A stretch of DNA of 64,000 nucleotides, taken from the NCBI GenBank assembly GCA_046350355.1, contig JAXMAN010000002.1:744001-808000 (forward strand), given 5' to 3'. The notes beneath the pieces were generated by a model. It saw nothing but the letters and a program-made list of their open reading frames with translations, did not search any database and had not been told where the DNA came from. Each line of letters opens with the position of its first letter. Position 1 is the stretch's first letter. The DNA comes from UBA966 sp046350355. GTDB taxonomy: Bacteria > Planctomycetota > Phycisphaerae > Phycisphaerales > SM1A02. Below are positions 1 to 8,381 of the stretch, piece after piece. A program made the position numbers and the translations under genes.

Positions 1-1049
1 GAAAGACCCTCCTCGCCGCGCTCGTCGCCATCGTCCTCCCCGCCTTCCTCGTTCCTGCCGCCATGGCGCAGGAGAAGAAGCTCAAGGTCGGCGCCGAGGC
101 GCCCTTCGACCTCAGCGGCACCGTGGAGTGGGTGCAGGGCAGCCCCGTCACCGCGCGCGACGCGAGCAAGGTCTACGTGCTCGAGTTCTGGGCGACCTGG
201 TGCGCGCCGTGCAAGAAGTCGATCCCGCACCTGAACCAGCTCTACCAGGACTACAACGGCCGCGGCCTCGAGATCATCGGCTTCAGCGACGAGCCCGTGA
301 ACACCGTGACGCCCTTCGTCAAGGACAAGGGCTCCGCGATGGCCTACCCCGTCGCCTGCTCCAAGAAGGAGACGGCCAACCCGCACGAGAAGCTCTTCAA
401 GGCCGCCGGCCAGGAGGGCATCCCCAGCGCCTTCATCGTCGCGCGCAGCGGCAAGATCTGCTACATCGGCCACCCGCTCGATCCGGAGTTCGAGCGCGTG
501 CTGAAGCTCGTCCTCGCCAACCGCTACGACCCCGAGCTCACCGAGCGCGTCGCCCCGACCGTCGCGGCCGCGCGCCGCGCCGCCAAGCTGCGCAACTACA
601 AGGAGGCCGAGCGCCTCTATGACCAGGCCTTCAACGAGGGCCCCTCGGTGCTCGTCGACATCGCGCTGGAGAACTGGCGCATGATCTCCGAGCAGGCCGG
701 CGACGCGGCGGGGGCCAAGGCCTCCATCCGCGCCACGATCGACCGCGTCTCCAAGGACAAGTACGCGCTCATGGCGGTCGCCGACTTCCTCGCGACCTCC
801 GCCGAGGTGAAGGACCGCGACCTCGACGCCGCCCAGTACGCCGCCGACAAGCTCCGCGCCGTCGCGAAGGCCGACGACGCCGAGGCGTTCGCGGCGATCG
901 CCTCCGTGGCGGCGGCGCGCGGCGACATGAGCACCGCCTCCGAGCTCCAGTACGACGCGTGGATGGCGGCGCCGCCCTCGGCCAAGCCCGCCCTCAAGCG
1001 CACGCTCGACAACTACAACGAGAAGAAGAAGGCCGGCGCATCGAAGTGA
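1..1049 (+). CDS. secreted TlpA/ResA-like thioredoxin-fold protein, 5' partial
   Basis: Envelope thiol-disulfide protein of the TlpA/ResA type. The frame is open from the first bases of the window and encodes a hydrophobic signal peptide (L-rich, ending AMA before QEKK) upstream of the first internal ATG at 63. The true start therefore lies before the window and the protein is exported. Counted from that ATG, the redox motif WCAPC is at residues 46-50 in the usual context EFWATWCAPCKKS, and IPSAFIV holds the cis-Pro. The C-terminal half, after about residue 160, is helical and TPR-like (KEAERLYDQAF). Rpe begins at or just after its stop codon, so the two are probably co-transcribed. The exact partner or substrate cannot be read from the sequence. 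Confidence 0.8.
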   Translation, partial: KTLLAALVAIVLPAFLVPAAMAQEKKLKVGAEAPFDLSGTVEWVQGSPVTARDASKVYVLEFWATWCAPCKKSIPHLNQLYQDYNGRGLEIIGFSDEPVNTVTPFVKDKGSAMAYPVACSKKETANPHEKLFKAAGQEGIPSAFIVARSGKICYIGHPLDPEFERVLKLVLANRYDPELTERVAPTVAAARRAAKLRNYKEAERLYDQAFNEGPSVLVDIALENWRMISEQAGDAAGAKASIRATIDRVSKDKYALMAVADFLATSAEVKDRDLDAAQYAADKLRAVAKADDAEAFAAIASVAAARGDMSTASELQYDAWMAAPPSAKPALKRTLDNYNEKKKAGASK

Positions 1050-1054
1050 CCGCG

Positions 1055-1738
1055 ATGCGCAGCGGCCCCGACCCGCAGCTCTATGCGAACGCACGACGGC
1101 TCCTCGTGGAGCCGTCTGTGCTTTCCGCCGACTTCACCCGCCTGGGCGAGCAGTGCCAGGCCTCGATGGAGGCGGGGGGCGACGCGATCCACTTCGACGT
1201 GATGGACGGGCACTTCGTCCCGAACCTCTCGATGGGTCCCGCGCTCTGCGCCGCCGTGCGCCACGCGGTGCCGGACGCCTTCATCGACGTGCACCTCATG
1301 TGCACCGATCCCGCGCACTGGGTCGAGCCCTTCGCGCGCGCGGGCGCCAACCACATCCAGTTCCACGCGGAGACCACCGACGACCCACGCCCCATCGTGC
1401 GCCGCATCCGCGACGCGGGCATGACCGCGGGCATGGTCGTGAACCCCGACACCGAAGCCGCGGTCCTCTTCCCCTGGCTGGAGCTGCTCGATACGGTCAT
1501 GCTCATGAGCGTGCACCCGGGCTACAGCGGGCAGAAGTTCATCGCCTCGGTCCTGCCCAAGGCCGGCCAGCTGCGCGCGCGCCTGGCGCCGCACCAGCGC
1601 ATCATGATCGACGGCGGCGTCTCCCCCGAGACCGCGCCTGCCTGCCGCGACGCCGGCTGCGATGTCCTCCTGGCCGCGAGCGCCATCTTCGGCGCGCGCG
1701 ACATGGCCCAGGCGATCCGCGAGATCCGCGGCGGCTGA
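1055..1738 (+). CDS. rpe: ribulose-phosphate 3-epimerase
   Basis: Interconverts ribulose-5-phosphate and xylulose-5-phosphate in the cytosolic pentose phosphate or Calvin pathway. It is about 227 aa, the normal family length, and is a single TIM barrel. Family motifs are in order: PSVLSADF, HFDVMDGHFVPN (metal His and Asp), DVHLM (metal His), MSVHPGYSGQKFI (phosphate loop) and IMIDGGVSPETA (catalytic or metal Asp). I chose ATG 1055. A GTG at 1046 overlaps the preceding stop as GTGA and is an equally plausible coupled start that adds three residues. The stop is followed 3 nt later by the next gene, so this is part of a tight run. Confidence 0.95.
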   Translation: MRSGPDPQLYANARRLLVEPSVLSADFTRLGEQCQASMEAGGDAIHFDVMDGHFVPNLSMGPALCAAVRHAVPDAFIDVHLMCTDPAHWVEPFARAGANHIQFHAETTDDPRPIVRRIRDAGMTAGMVVNPDTEAAVLFPWLELLDTVMLMSVHPGYSGQKFIASVLPKAGQLRARLAPHQRIMIDGGVSPETAPACRDAGCDVLLAASAIFGARDMAQAIREIRGG

Positions 1739-1741
1739 CCC

Positions 1742-2335
1742 ATGCCCGCCGGCGCCACCCAGCTCTGGCTCTTCCGCCCCTGCGACACCGAATGGGACGC
1801 CGCCCAGCGCCTGCGCGGCCGCACCGACCTGCCCGCCACCGAGGAGTCGCTCGCGCAGCTTCGCCAGCGCGTGGCGCGCCTCTCGCCCGGCCCCGAGGTC
1901 CTCTACCACCCGCCCGACGAGGCCGCCGCCGACACCGCGCACGCCATCGCCGTGCGCTTCGCCTGCCGCGTGCGCCCCGAGGCGGACCTGGCCGACCCCG
2001 ACCTGGGGCTGCTCGAGGGGCTCGCGATGAGCGAGTTCGAGCGGCGCTTCGAGAGCCGCTACGCCGAGTGGAGCGATTCCCCGCTGACGATGGAGCCGCC
2101 CGAGGGCGAGCCGCTGGCGCAGGCGCGCGCGCGCATCCTCGACGCCTTCGCGGAGATCCTCGCGCGCCACGCGGGCGAGCGCGTCGGCCTGGTGCTGCAC
2201 ACGCTCGCGCTGGCGATCGTGCGCGACGCGCTCGCGCGCGGGGACGGCTCGCGCCTGTGGGAGCGCGTCGAGGGGCGCCACTGGGTGACGCGCCACGCGC
2301 TGCCCGCGGACGCCGCCGACCGGCTGGGCGAGTGA
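1742..2335 (+). CDS. degenerate histidine-phosphatase-superfamily protein
   Basis: A 197-aa protein with the histidine phosphatase (phosphoglycerate mutase-like) layout, but the catalytic signature is altered. The N-terminal RHGET-W motif reads RPCDTEWD, so the nucleophilic His is replaced by Pro. The later second-His region reads VGLVLHTLALAIVRD and keeps a His. Other family landmarks remain: RGRTDLPATEES, the LGLLEGL segment, and GEPLAQARARI. Planctomycetes carry related proteins with RPG or RPx in place of RHG (recalled, not checked). It is therefore probably not a classical phosphohistidine enzyme, and may be a pseudo-enzyme or use different chemistry. It sits between rpe and accD, 3 nt after rpe. 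Confidence 0.7.
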   Translation: MPAGATQLWLFRPCDTEWDAAQRLRGRTDLPATEESLAQLRQRVARLSPGPEVLYHPPDEAAADTAHAIAVRFACRVRPEADLADPDLGLLEGLAMSEFERRFESRYAEWSDSPLTMEPPEGEPLAQARARILDAFAEILARHAGERVGLVLHTLALAIVRDALARGDGSRLWERVEGRHWVTRHALPADAADRLGE

Positions 2336-2353
2336 GCGCCGCGCGGCGACCGC

Positions 2354-2376
2354 TACACTCTCGCGGCACGCAGGAG
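2354..2376 (+). promoter_or_regulatory. candidate -10 hexamer and SD ahead of accD
   Basis: TACACT at 2354-2359, 25 nt before the GTG start of accD, followed by a CAGGAG Shine-Dalgarno sequence about 8 nt before the start. No convincing -35 is seen. This fits a short-leader promoter inside the 49-nt gap after the phosphatase-like gene. Confidence 0.35.
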
Positions 2377-2384
2377 CCCACGCC

Positions 2385-3218
2385 GTGACCGAACGCACCT
2401 GGACCGAAGCCGAAGTCGCCACCAAGCGCGCCGTCCCCGACGGGCTCTGGACGCAGTGCCCCGAGTGCGCCGCGACGATATTCCGCAAGAGCCTCGAGGC
2501 GAACCTCATGGTCTGCCCGACCTGCGACCACCACATGCGCATCTCGGCGCGGCGGCGGATCGCGCAGCTCCTGGATCCGGGCACCTTCGAGCCCTTCGAC
2601 GCCGACATGGCGCCGATGGACCCGCTGCATTTCATCGACCAGAAGCCCTACATCGACCGCATCCGCGACATGCAGCGCAAGTCGGGGGAGAACGACGGCG
2701 TGCAGACGGGCGCGGGCTTCGTGAAGGGCCGCAAGCTCGTCGTGGGCGTGATGGACTTCACCTTCATGGCCGGATCGATGGGCAGCGTGGTGGGGGAGAA
2801 GCTCACCCGCGCGATCGAGCACGCGACCGACCACAACCTGCCGCTGGTGATCGTGAGCTGCAGCGGCGGCGCGCGCATGCAGGAGTCGGGCTTCTCGCTC
2901 ATGCAGATGGCCAAGACCAGCGCCGCGCTCGCGCGCTTCGACGACGCGGGCGGGCTGTACATCTCGGTGCTCGCCGATCCGACGACCGGCGGCGTCACCG
3001 CGAGCTACGCGATGCTGGGCGACGTGATCTTCGCCGAGCCGCGCGCGCTGATCGGCTTCGCGGGCCCGCGCGTCATCCGCCAGACGATCCGCCAGGAGCT
3101 CCCCGAGGGGTTCCAGACCGCGGAGTTCCTGGAGAAGGCGGGCTTCATCGACCGCATCGTGCACCGCTCCGCGCTGCGCACCGAGATCAGCCGCATCATC
3201 GACTACGCCGGAAAGTGA
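2385..3218 (+). CDS. accD: acetyl-CoA carboxylase carboxyltransferase subunit beta
   Basis: Beta subunit of the carboxyltransferase that transfers CO2 from carboxybiotin to acetyl-CoA to make malonyl-CoA, the first step of fatty acid synthesis. The protein is 277 aa with the diagnostic N-terminal four-Cys zinc ribbon (CPEC near residue 25, CPTC near residue 44). The crotonase-fold core follows, with GGARMQE, the TTGGVTASYAMLGD motif and the oxyanion/biotin region EPRALIGFAGPRVI. The GTG start has a CAGGAG SD. The AccA partner is not in the window. lnt starts 1 nt after the stop, so the two are probably co-expressed. Confidence 0.97.
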   Translation: MTERTWTEAEVATKRAVPDGLWTQCPECAATIFRKSLEANLMVCPTCDHHMRISARRRIAQLLDPGTFEPFDADMAPMDPLHFIDQKPYIDRIRDMQRKSGENDGVQTGAGFVKGRKLVVGVMDFTFMAGSMGSVVGEKLTRAIEHATDHNLPLVIVSCSGGARMQESGFSLMQMAKTSAALARFDDAGGLYISVLADPTTGGVTASYAMLGDVIFAEPRALIGFAGPRVIRQTIRQELPEGFQTAEFLEKAGFIDRIVHRSALRTEISRIIDYAGK

Positions 3219-3219
3219 G

Positions 3220-6000
3220 ATGCGGGCCAGGGACGCGCTCATCGCCGCCGGGCTCGCCGCCTGCTCGGGCATCCTCCTGGGCTGCGCCTTCGCGCCGGTG
3301 GGCATCTGGCCGCTCGCGGCGGTCGCGCCCGCGCCGCTGATCGCCATCGCCGCGCTGCACCGCAACGAGGGACGCACGATCGCCGTGCGACGCACGACGC
3401 TGCTGGCGGTCTTCGCGGTCGCGGTCGCGCAGTGGTTCGCGCTGCACTTCTGGCTCGTGCAGGTGACGGTGCCGGGGCTGGTCGCGCTCAGCTTCTACTG
3501 CGCGGGATTCACGGCCGCCGCGCTCTGGGCGCTCTCGCGCATCGACCGCGCGACCGGGCAGCTCTGCGGTCGCGCGCTGCCGTACGCGCTGCTGGCGCCG
3601 CTGGCGCTGGGCGGCGTCGAGGCGCTGCGCGCGCTCGTGCTCTTCCACGGGTATCCGTGGTTTCGCTGGGGGCATCCGCTGGTGGAGCTTCCGGTGCTCG
3701 TGCAGGGCGCGGACCTGATCGGCGAAATCTTCGCCTCGCTGCTGGCGCTGGCGATCGCAGGCGCGCTCGTGGACCTCTGGCGCGGGCCGCGCCGCGCGGG
3801 GGCCGCGATCGCCGCCGCCGCGGTCGCCGGCAGCCTGGGCTACGGCGCCTGGCGGCTGGGCGAGGCGCCCACCGGCCCGGGCCCCGGGATCCTGGCGGTG
3901 CAGACCAACCTCGCGACGAGCAACAAGCTCGCGTGGAGCGCCTCGGCGCAGGTCGTCGATGTCCCCAAGTTCGCCGCGCTCACGCTGCGCGCGGCGCGCT
4001 CCTGCGTCGAGCGCGCGGAGCCGATCGCGCTGGTCGCCTGGCCCGAGACGATGCTCGCGGGCTTTGGCCTCGAGCCCGAGACGCTGCGCCTGCAGGAGGA
4101 GAAGGGGTACTTCCCGGGCGACCGCTTCGAGCGCATCCTCCAGCGGCTGCGCGAGGCGGTGGGGTCGCCGCTGCTCGTGGGCAGCCCGGCGTTCCTGGGC
4201 CTGCGCGAGGATGGCGAGCACTACCGCTGGGAGCGTCAGTACAACAGCGCCTACCTGGTCGACCGTCCGAAGGCGCCGTACCCGCGCTACGACAAGATCT
4301 TCCTCGCCCCCTTCGGCGAGACGATGCCCTACATCTCCGAGTGGAAGTGGCTGGAGCAGTCGCTGCTGGCCATCGGCGCGCGGGGGATGAAGTTCGACCT
4401 GGATGTGGGGGGCGCGCCGACGCGCTTCTCGGTCCCCTGGAGCGGGGGCGCCGTGCGCATCGCGACCCCGATCTGCTTCGAGGACGCGATGTCCTGGGTC
4501 TGCCGCGAACTCGTCTTCGATCCGGCGCGTAGCGGGGGGCCGGTGCGCAGCGCCGACCTCATGATCAACCTCACCAACGACGGATGGTTCGGGTGGTACG
4601 ACGGCGGGCGCGCGCAGCACCTGCAGATCGCGCGCCTGCGCTGCATCGAGACCCGCACCCCGATGGTCCGCGCGGCCAACACCGGCCTGTGCGCCGGCAT
4701 CGACTCCAGCGGCCGCATCGTCGCGCCGCCGGTCTCGCCGCAGGCGGAGGGCTGGGTCTACGCGGCGTCGCCGCTGGACGCGCGCACGCCGCCCTACGCC
4801 TTCGTGGGCGAAGTAGGATCGGCGATCGTGATGATCCTCTCCGGCGCGCTCGCACTCCTGCCCGCACCGCTCCTTCGCCGGCTGCGTCCGGGCGGCCCGG
4901 CTGCCGGCGCGCTCGCGGCGGCGCTCCTGGCGGCCCCCACGGCGCTGCTGCTGGGTGGCTGCGACGACCAGCAGAAGGCGATCTCGCAGCAGCCCTGGTC
5001 CAGCCGCGACCAGAGCATCCAGCCCACCGGACAGGCGACCCTCTCGGACAACGGCCGTCCCGTGACGCAGCCGCTGGCCGTGGAGTCCAGCGGCAGCGCG
5101 CGCGGCGCGGCGATCTCGCTCCTGCAGGGGGCGGCGCGCTCGCAGGTGCCGGTCTTCCGCGCGAACGCGGTCGAGGCGCTCATCTACTCGCCCGCGGACC
5201 TGCACGAGATCGTGCTCCCGCTGCTCTCGGATCCCAACCGCGGCGTGCGCTTCGTCGCCGCGCTCTCCATCGGGCGCGCCTCGCTGGGCGACCTCGTCGA
5301 CCATGTGCAGCCGCTCCTCGTGGACGAGAGCCTCTCCGTGCGCGCGGCCGCGATGTACACGCTCACCAAGCTCGGCCGCCCGGTCGACCTCACGCCGCTG
5401 GCGGCCATGGTGCGCTCGGACGACCCGGAGGTGCGCTCGAACGCGTACCTCGTGCTCGGCGAGATCGGCAACAAGTCCGCCGTCGCGCTCATCTCCGACT
5501 CGCTCGGCAAGGGCATGCGCCAGGTCAACCCCGCGCGCGTGCGCATCGTCGAGATGCAGGCCGCCGAGGCGCTGGTGCGCCTGGGCCAGGCGGACGCCAT
5601 CGAGCCCATCCGCGCCGCGCTCTTCGCCCCGGGGGAGCAGTCCGAGTTCACGGCGCTCGCCGCCCAGGAGGCGGCGCGCCTCAAGGACGACGGCTCGCGC
5701 GCCATCCTCATGCGCCTGATCGACGCCTCGGGCACGAGCGCCCGGCCGACGGAAGTCCGGATCGTCTGCGCCGCGGCGCTGGCCCAGATCTCGCCCACCG
5801 AGGCGCCCCAGGTCTCCAAGATCGCCCGCCTCTACCTGACCGACCGGGAGCCCAGCGTCCGCGGTCAGGCCGCCCTGGCGCTCGCGTGGGCCGCCGGACC
5901 GAAGGGGGTCGATGACCTCCAGCGCCTGCTTTTCGACACCGACCCGACGGTCCAGCTCTCCGCCGCCAAGGCCATCCTGATTGCAACCCGGCGGCGTTGA
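3220..6000 (+). CDS. lnt: apolipoprotein N-acyltransferase fused in frame to a HEAT-repeat lipoprotein domain
   Basis: Residues 1-545 are an Lnt. They comprise several N-terminal membrane helices, then a nitrilase-fold periplasmic domain with the full catalytic triad Glu276 (VAWPETMLAG), Lys359 (YDKIFLAPFGE) and Cys419 (TPICFED), then LTNDGWFG and a final membrane helix. Lnt N-acylates the diacylglyceryl-Cys of lipoproteins. No stop follows. The frame runs through a second hydrophobic stretch ending in a lipobox-like LLGGC (Cys581) into about 340 residues of HEAT-like repeats (VRFVAALSIGRA, VRSNAYLVLGEIG). The 926-aa product is either a genuine fusion or two genes sharing one frame, with an internal start near 4828. 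A single missed stop in the assembly would also explain it. Confidence 0.85.
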   Translation: MRARDALIAAGLAACSGILLGCAFAPVGIWPLAAVAPAPLIAIAALHRNEGRTIAVRRTTLLAVFAVAVAQWFALHFWLVQVTVPGLVALSFYCAGFTAAALWALSRIDRATGQLCGRALPYALLAPLALGGVEALRALVLFHGYPWFRWGHPLVELPVLVQGADLIGEIFASLLALAIAGALVDLWRGPRRAGAAIAAAAVAGSLGYGAWRLGEAPTGPGPGILAVQTNLATSNKLAWSASAQVVDVPKFAALTLRAARSCVERAEPIALVAWPETMLAGFGLEPETLRLQEEKGYFPGDRFERILQRLREAVGSPLLVGSPAFLGLREDGEHYRWERQYNSAYLVDRPKAPYPRYDKIFLAPFGETMPYISEWKWLEQSLLAIGARGMKFDLDVGGAPTRFSVPWSGGAVRIATPICFEDAMSWVCRELVFDPARSGGPVRSADLMINLTNDGWFGWYDGGRAQHLQIARLRCIETRTPMVRAANTGLCAGIDSSGRIVAPPVSPQAEGWVYAASPLDARTPPYAFVGEVGSAIVMILSGALALLPAPLLRRLRPGGPAAGALAAALLAAPTALLLGGCDDQQKAISQQPWSSRDQSIQPTGQATLSDNGRPVTQPLAVESSGSARGAAISLLQGAARSQVPVFRANAVEALIYSPADLHEIVLPLLSDPNRGVRFVAALSIGRASLGDLVDHVQPLLVDESLSVRAAAMYTLTKLGRPVDLTPLAAMVRSDDPEVRSNAYLVLGEIGNKSAVALISDSLGKGMRQVNPARVRIVEMQAAEALVRLGQADAIEPIRAALFAPGEQSEFTALAAQEAARLKDDGSRAILMRLIDASGTSARPTEVRIVCAAALAQISPTEAPQVSKIARLYLTDREPSVRGQAALALAWAAGPKGVDDLQRLLFDTDPTVQLSAAKAILIATRRR
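4828..6000 (+). other. HEAT-repeat lipoprotein module with possible internal start inside the lnt frame
   Basis: An AGGA element at 4815-4818 lies 9 nt before an in-frame GTG (4828), which is directly followed by ATG (4831). Starting there gives a protein with a long hydrophobic N-terminus, a lipobox LLGGC with Cys at 4960-4962, a Gln/Ser-rich linker, and then HEAT/PBS-type repeats to the end. Such a product would be an outer-membrane-side or periplasmic lipoprotein. The start segment is also the last transmembrane helix of Lnt, so fusion and internal initiation are not exclusive. I cannot decide between them from sequence alone. Confidence 0.45.
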
Positions 6001-6026
6001 CAGACCGTATAGGCTCGCTGTATCAC
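5997..6026 (+). promoter_or_regulatory. candidate sigma-70 promoter for the coiled-coil gene
   Basis: TTGACA (5997-6002, a perfect -35 that overlaps the stop codon of the previous gene) is followed after 18 nt by TATCAC (6021-6026, -10-like). The predicted transcript would have a leader of about 105 nt before the GTG at 6139. This is the best -35 match I noticed in the window. Confidence 0.5.
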
Positions 6027-6138
6027 TCTGATAACAGTTCGGGCGTCCCGGAGTCTCCCTCCGTGGCCGCCCGGCGCCGTTTCGACAGCCCATCGAACCC
6101 ATACCTGTCTCGGCCACCGACTCCACGAGGCTTTCCCC

Positions 6139-7038
6139 GTGCACATTCTCACCAAGATTCTCGTCGTCCTCGTCTGCCTCCTCGTCGTCGCGCTCGCGCC
6201 GCTCGCGGCCGTCTCGTCGACGAACCAGCAGGTCTTCAAGGGTCGCGCCGCCGACGCCGAGGCCGCGCTGAAGGCGCAGCAGGCCGACAACGCCGCCGCC
6301 AAGGACGCCTACAACGCGACGACCGCGGGCCTGATGGCGCGCGTCGCCGGCCTTGAGAAGCAGCTCGCCGTCGCCGGCACCGCGTTCACCGCGGAGGTCG
6401 CGGCGCGCAACGACGCGGAGAAGCAGCTCGAGGGCATGCGCATCCAGGTCGCCGAGCTCCAGGGCCAGGCGAACGCCTTCGCCGCCAACGACGGCCTCCA
6501 GACCAAGCTCATCGACGCGATGCGCCAGGACATCGAGAACGCGCGCACGCAGTACCTCGCCGCCGAGAAGGCGCGCGTCGAGCTGCAGGACGCGATGGCC
6601 CGCCTCCAGGGCGACCTCGAGACCGAGATCGCCGCGAAGCGCCTGCTCCAGGAGCAGCTCCAGCGCGTCAGCGAGGACAAGGACCGCGCCTCCGCGGACG
6701 TGGCCCGCTACGCCGCCCTCCACGGCAACCTGTCGCCGCGCGCCGGCGCCTACAACGACGCCGCCACGCCGGTCCCCGCGGACCGCAACCTCGGCGCGAC
6801 GGTCGTGGCCGTCAAGCGCGCTCCCGACGCGACGACCGCCGAGATCAACGTCGGCAGCCGCGACGGCGTCAAGGAGAACTGGGTGATGACCATCGCCGAC
6901 GGCAGCAACTTCATCGGCAACCTGCGCATCGTCCAGGTCGACGTGAACCGCGCGGTCGGCATCGTCGAGCTCGAGGACAAGGCCACCCGTGGCGAGGTCA
7001 AGGTCGGCCAGCGCGCGATCGCGCGCAAGGGCGAGTGA
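6139..7038 (+). CDS. membrane-anchored coiled-coil protein upstream of mreB
   Basis: A 299-aa protein that I do not recognise as a named family. The N-terminus (residues 5-25, ILVVLVCLLVVALAPLAAV) is a membrane anchor or uncleaved signal. Residues 35-190 are Ala/Gln/Glu/Arg-rich with a long coiled coil. The last 90 residues form a beta-rich domain (VVAVKRAP, INVGSRDGVKENWVM, GIVELEDKATRGEVKVG) that recalls the beta domain of MreC-like proteins. It is followed by a 56-aa membrane protein and then mreBCD, which suggests an envelope or cell-shape role (inference). A GTG start gives the most N-terminal membrane segment. A promoter candidate lies just upstream. Confidence 0.75.
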   Translation: MHILTKILVVLVCLLVVALAPLAAVSSTNQQVFKGRAADAEAALKAQQADNAAAKDAYNATTAGLMARVAGLEKQLAVAGTAFTAEVAARNDAEKQLEGMRIQVAELQGQANAFAANDGLQTKLIDAMRQDIENARTQYLAAEKARVELQDAMARLQGDLETEIAAKRLLQEQLQRVSEDKDRASADVARYAALHGNLSPRAGAYNDAATPVPADRNLGATVVAVKRAPDATTAEINVGSRDGVKENWVMTIADGSNFIGNLRIVQVDVNRAVGIVELEDKATRGEVKVGQRAIARKGE

Positions 7039-7086
7039 CCGCGAGCGCATCGGACCGCACCACGCCTACGACCTGAGGACCGACGA

Positions 7087-7257
7087 ATGACCGGCCTGCC
7101 CAACACCGACGTCAAGCGCGCCCGCCCGCAGATGAACGTCTACACCTGCCTGCTGCTGGTGGCGACGCTGATGGGGATCGTGGCGGTCACCGCCGTCGCG
7201 CTGAGCAACATGCACGCCACCGGCGACGGTCCCTTCGACGTCGCCAAGTCCCGCTGA
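7087..7257 (+). CDS. 56-aa single-pass membrane protein
   Basis: A small gene of 56 codons with a GAGG Shine-Dalgarno element 8 nt before the ATG and strongly GC-rich third positions. The product has a basic N-terminus (DVKRARPQMN), one membrane helix (YTCLLLVATLMGIVAVTAVAL) and a short acidic/basic tail. It sits 48 nt after the coiled-coil gene and 58 nt before mreB on the same strand, so it probably belongs to the same envelope operon. No family is recognised. Confidence 0.7.
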   Translation: MTGLPNTDVKRARPQMNVYTCLLLVATLMGIVAVTAVALSNMHATGDGPFDVAKSR

Positions 7258-7315
7258 CCGCGGGGGCCGCGGCGGAGTCCGCGGCTGGCATCGGCTTCAG
7301 GAAGGAGCGCCCATC

Positions 7316-8377
7316 GTGGCCGGCCAAATCGACTGGATCTCGCGCCTGTTCAGCGTCGACATGGGGATCGACCTGGGCACCTGCAACACGCTTGTCTGCG
7401 TCCGCGGCGAAGGCATCGTCCTGAACGAGCCCTCGGTCGTGGCGGTCCGCAAGGGCACCAACATCGTCCTCAACGGGGGCGAGGCGGTGGGCTTCGCGGC
7501 CAAGGACATGCTGGGCAAGACGCCCGGCTCGATCAGCGCCATCCGCCCGCTCAAGGACGGCGTGATCAGCGACTTCGCCGTCACCGAGGCGATGCTCAGC
7601 TACTTCATCAAGAAGGTCAACGGCAAGAGCACGCGCATCTTCGGGCCGCGCGTCGTCATCGCCATCCCCAGCGGCATCACCAGCGTCGAGAAGCAGGCGG
7701 TGTACGAGAGCGCCGAGCGCGCCGGCGCGCGCCGCGTCTTCCTGGTCGAGGAGCCCATGGCCGCCGCCATCGGCGCGGGCCTGCCCGTCCAGGAGCCCAA
7801 CGCCAGCATGATCGTCGACATCGGCGGCGGCACGAGCGAGATCGCCATCATCTCGCTGGCCGCGATCGCCGAGTGCGAGAGCCTGCGCGTCGCCGGCGAC
7901 GACTTCGACGACGCGATCGTCAACCACATGAAGCGCGTCCACGGCCTGCTCATCGGCGAGCAGACGGCCGAGCGCATCAAGATCGAGATCGGCTCCGCGG
8001 CCTCCACCGGCCCCGAGATGAAGATGGACGTGCGCGGCCGCGACATGAAGACGGGCCTTCCCCGCAAGGTCGAGGTCACCAGCCACGAGATCCGCGAGGC
8101 GCTGGGCGAGCCCGTGCAGCTCATCGCCGAGGCGGTGGTGCGCGTCCTGGAGAAGGCCAAGCCCGAGCTCGCGGCGGACCTCGTCGACAACGGCATCACC
8201 CTGGCCGGCGGCGGCGCGCTCCTGCGCGGCCTCGACAAGGTGGTGCACCAGGCGACCGGCCTGGATGTCCGCATCGCGGACGATCCGCTCACGTGCGTCG
8301 CGCGCGGGACGAGCAACTACCTCGAGAACCTGGATCTCTTCAAGGACACGCTCGAGTCGGACGCCGACACCGTCTGA
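7316..8377 (+). CDS. mreB: rod shape-determining actin homologue MreB
   Basis: Actin-fold ATPase that forms membrane-associated filaments guiding lateral cell-wall synthesis. The protein is 353 aa with the typical phosphate-1 motif MGIDLGTCNT, the connecting segment AIPSGITSVEKQAV, the phosphate-2 motif IVDIGGGTSEIAI and the adenosine motif LAGGGALLRGLDK. The GTG start has a GGAG Shine-Dalgarno sequence 7-8 nt upstream and gives the expected N-terminus, with an amphipathic lead-in (WISRLFS) for membrane binding. It is followed at once by mreC and mreD. Confidence 0.97.
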   Translation: MAGQIDWISRLFSVDMGIDLGTCNTLVCVRGEGIVLNEPSVVAVRKGTNIVLNGGEAVGFAAKDMLGKTPGSISAIRPLKDGVISDFAVTEAMLSYFIKKVNGKSTRIFGPRVVIAIPSGITSVEKQAVYESAERAGARRVFLVEEPMAAAIGAGLPVQEPNASMIVDIGGGTSEIAIISLAAIAECESLRVAGDDFDDAIVNHMKRVHGLLIGEQTAERIKIEIGSAASTGPEMKMDVRGRDMKTGLPRKVEVTSHEIREALGEPVQLIAEAVVRVLEKAKPELAADLVDNGITLAGGGALLRGLDKVVHQATGLDVRIADDPLTCVARGTSNYLENLDLFKDTLESDADTV

Positions 8378-8381
8378 CGCC

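Noticed and set aside
3196..7050. Open frame of nearly 1300 codons on the minus strand opposite lnt and the coiled-coil gene
   Set aside because: Repetitive Arg/Gly/Asp/Val composition and complete overlap with well-supported plus-strand genes.
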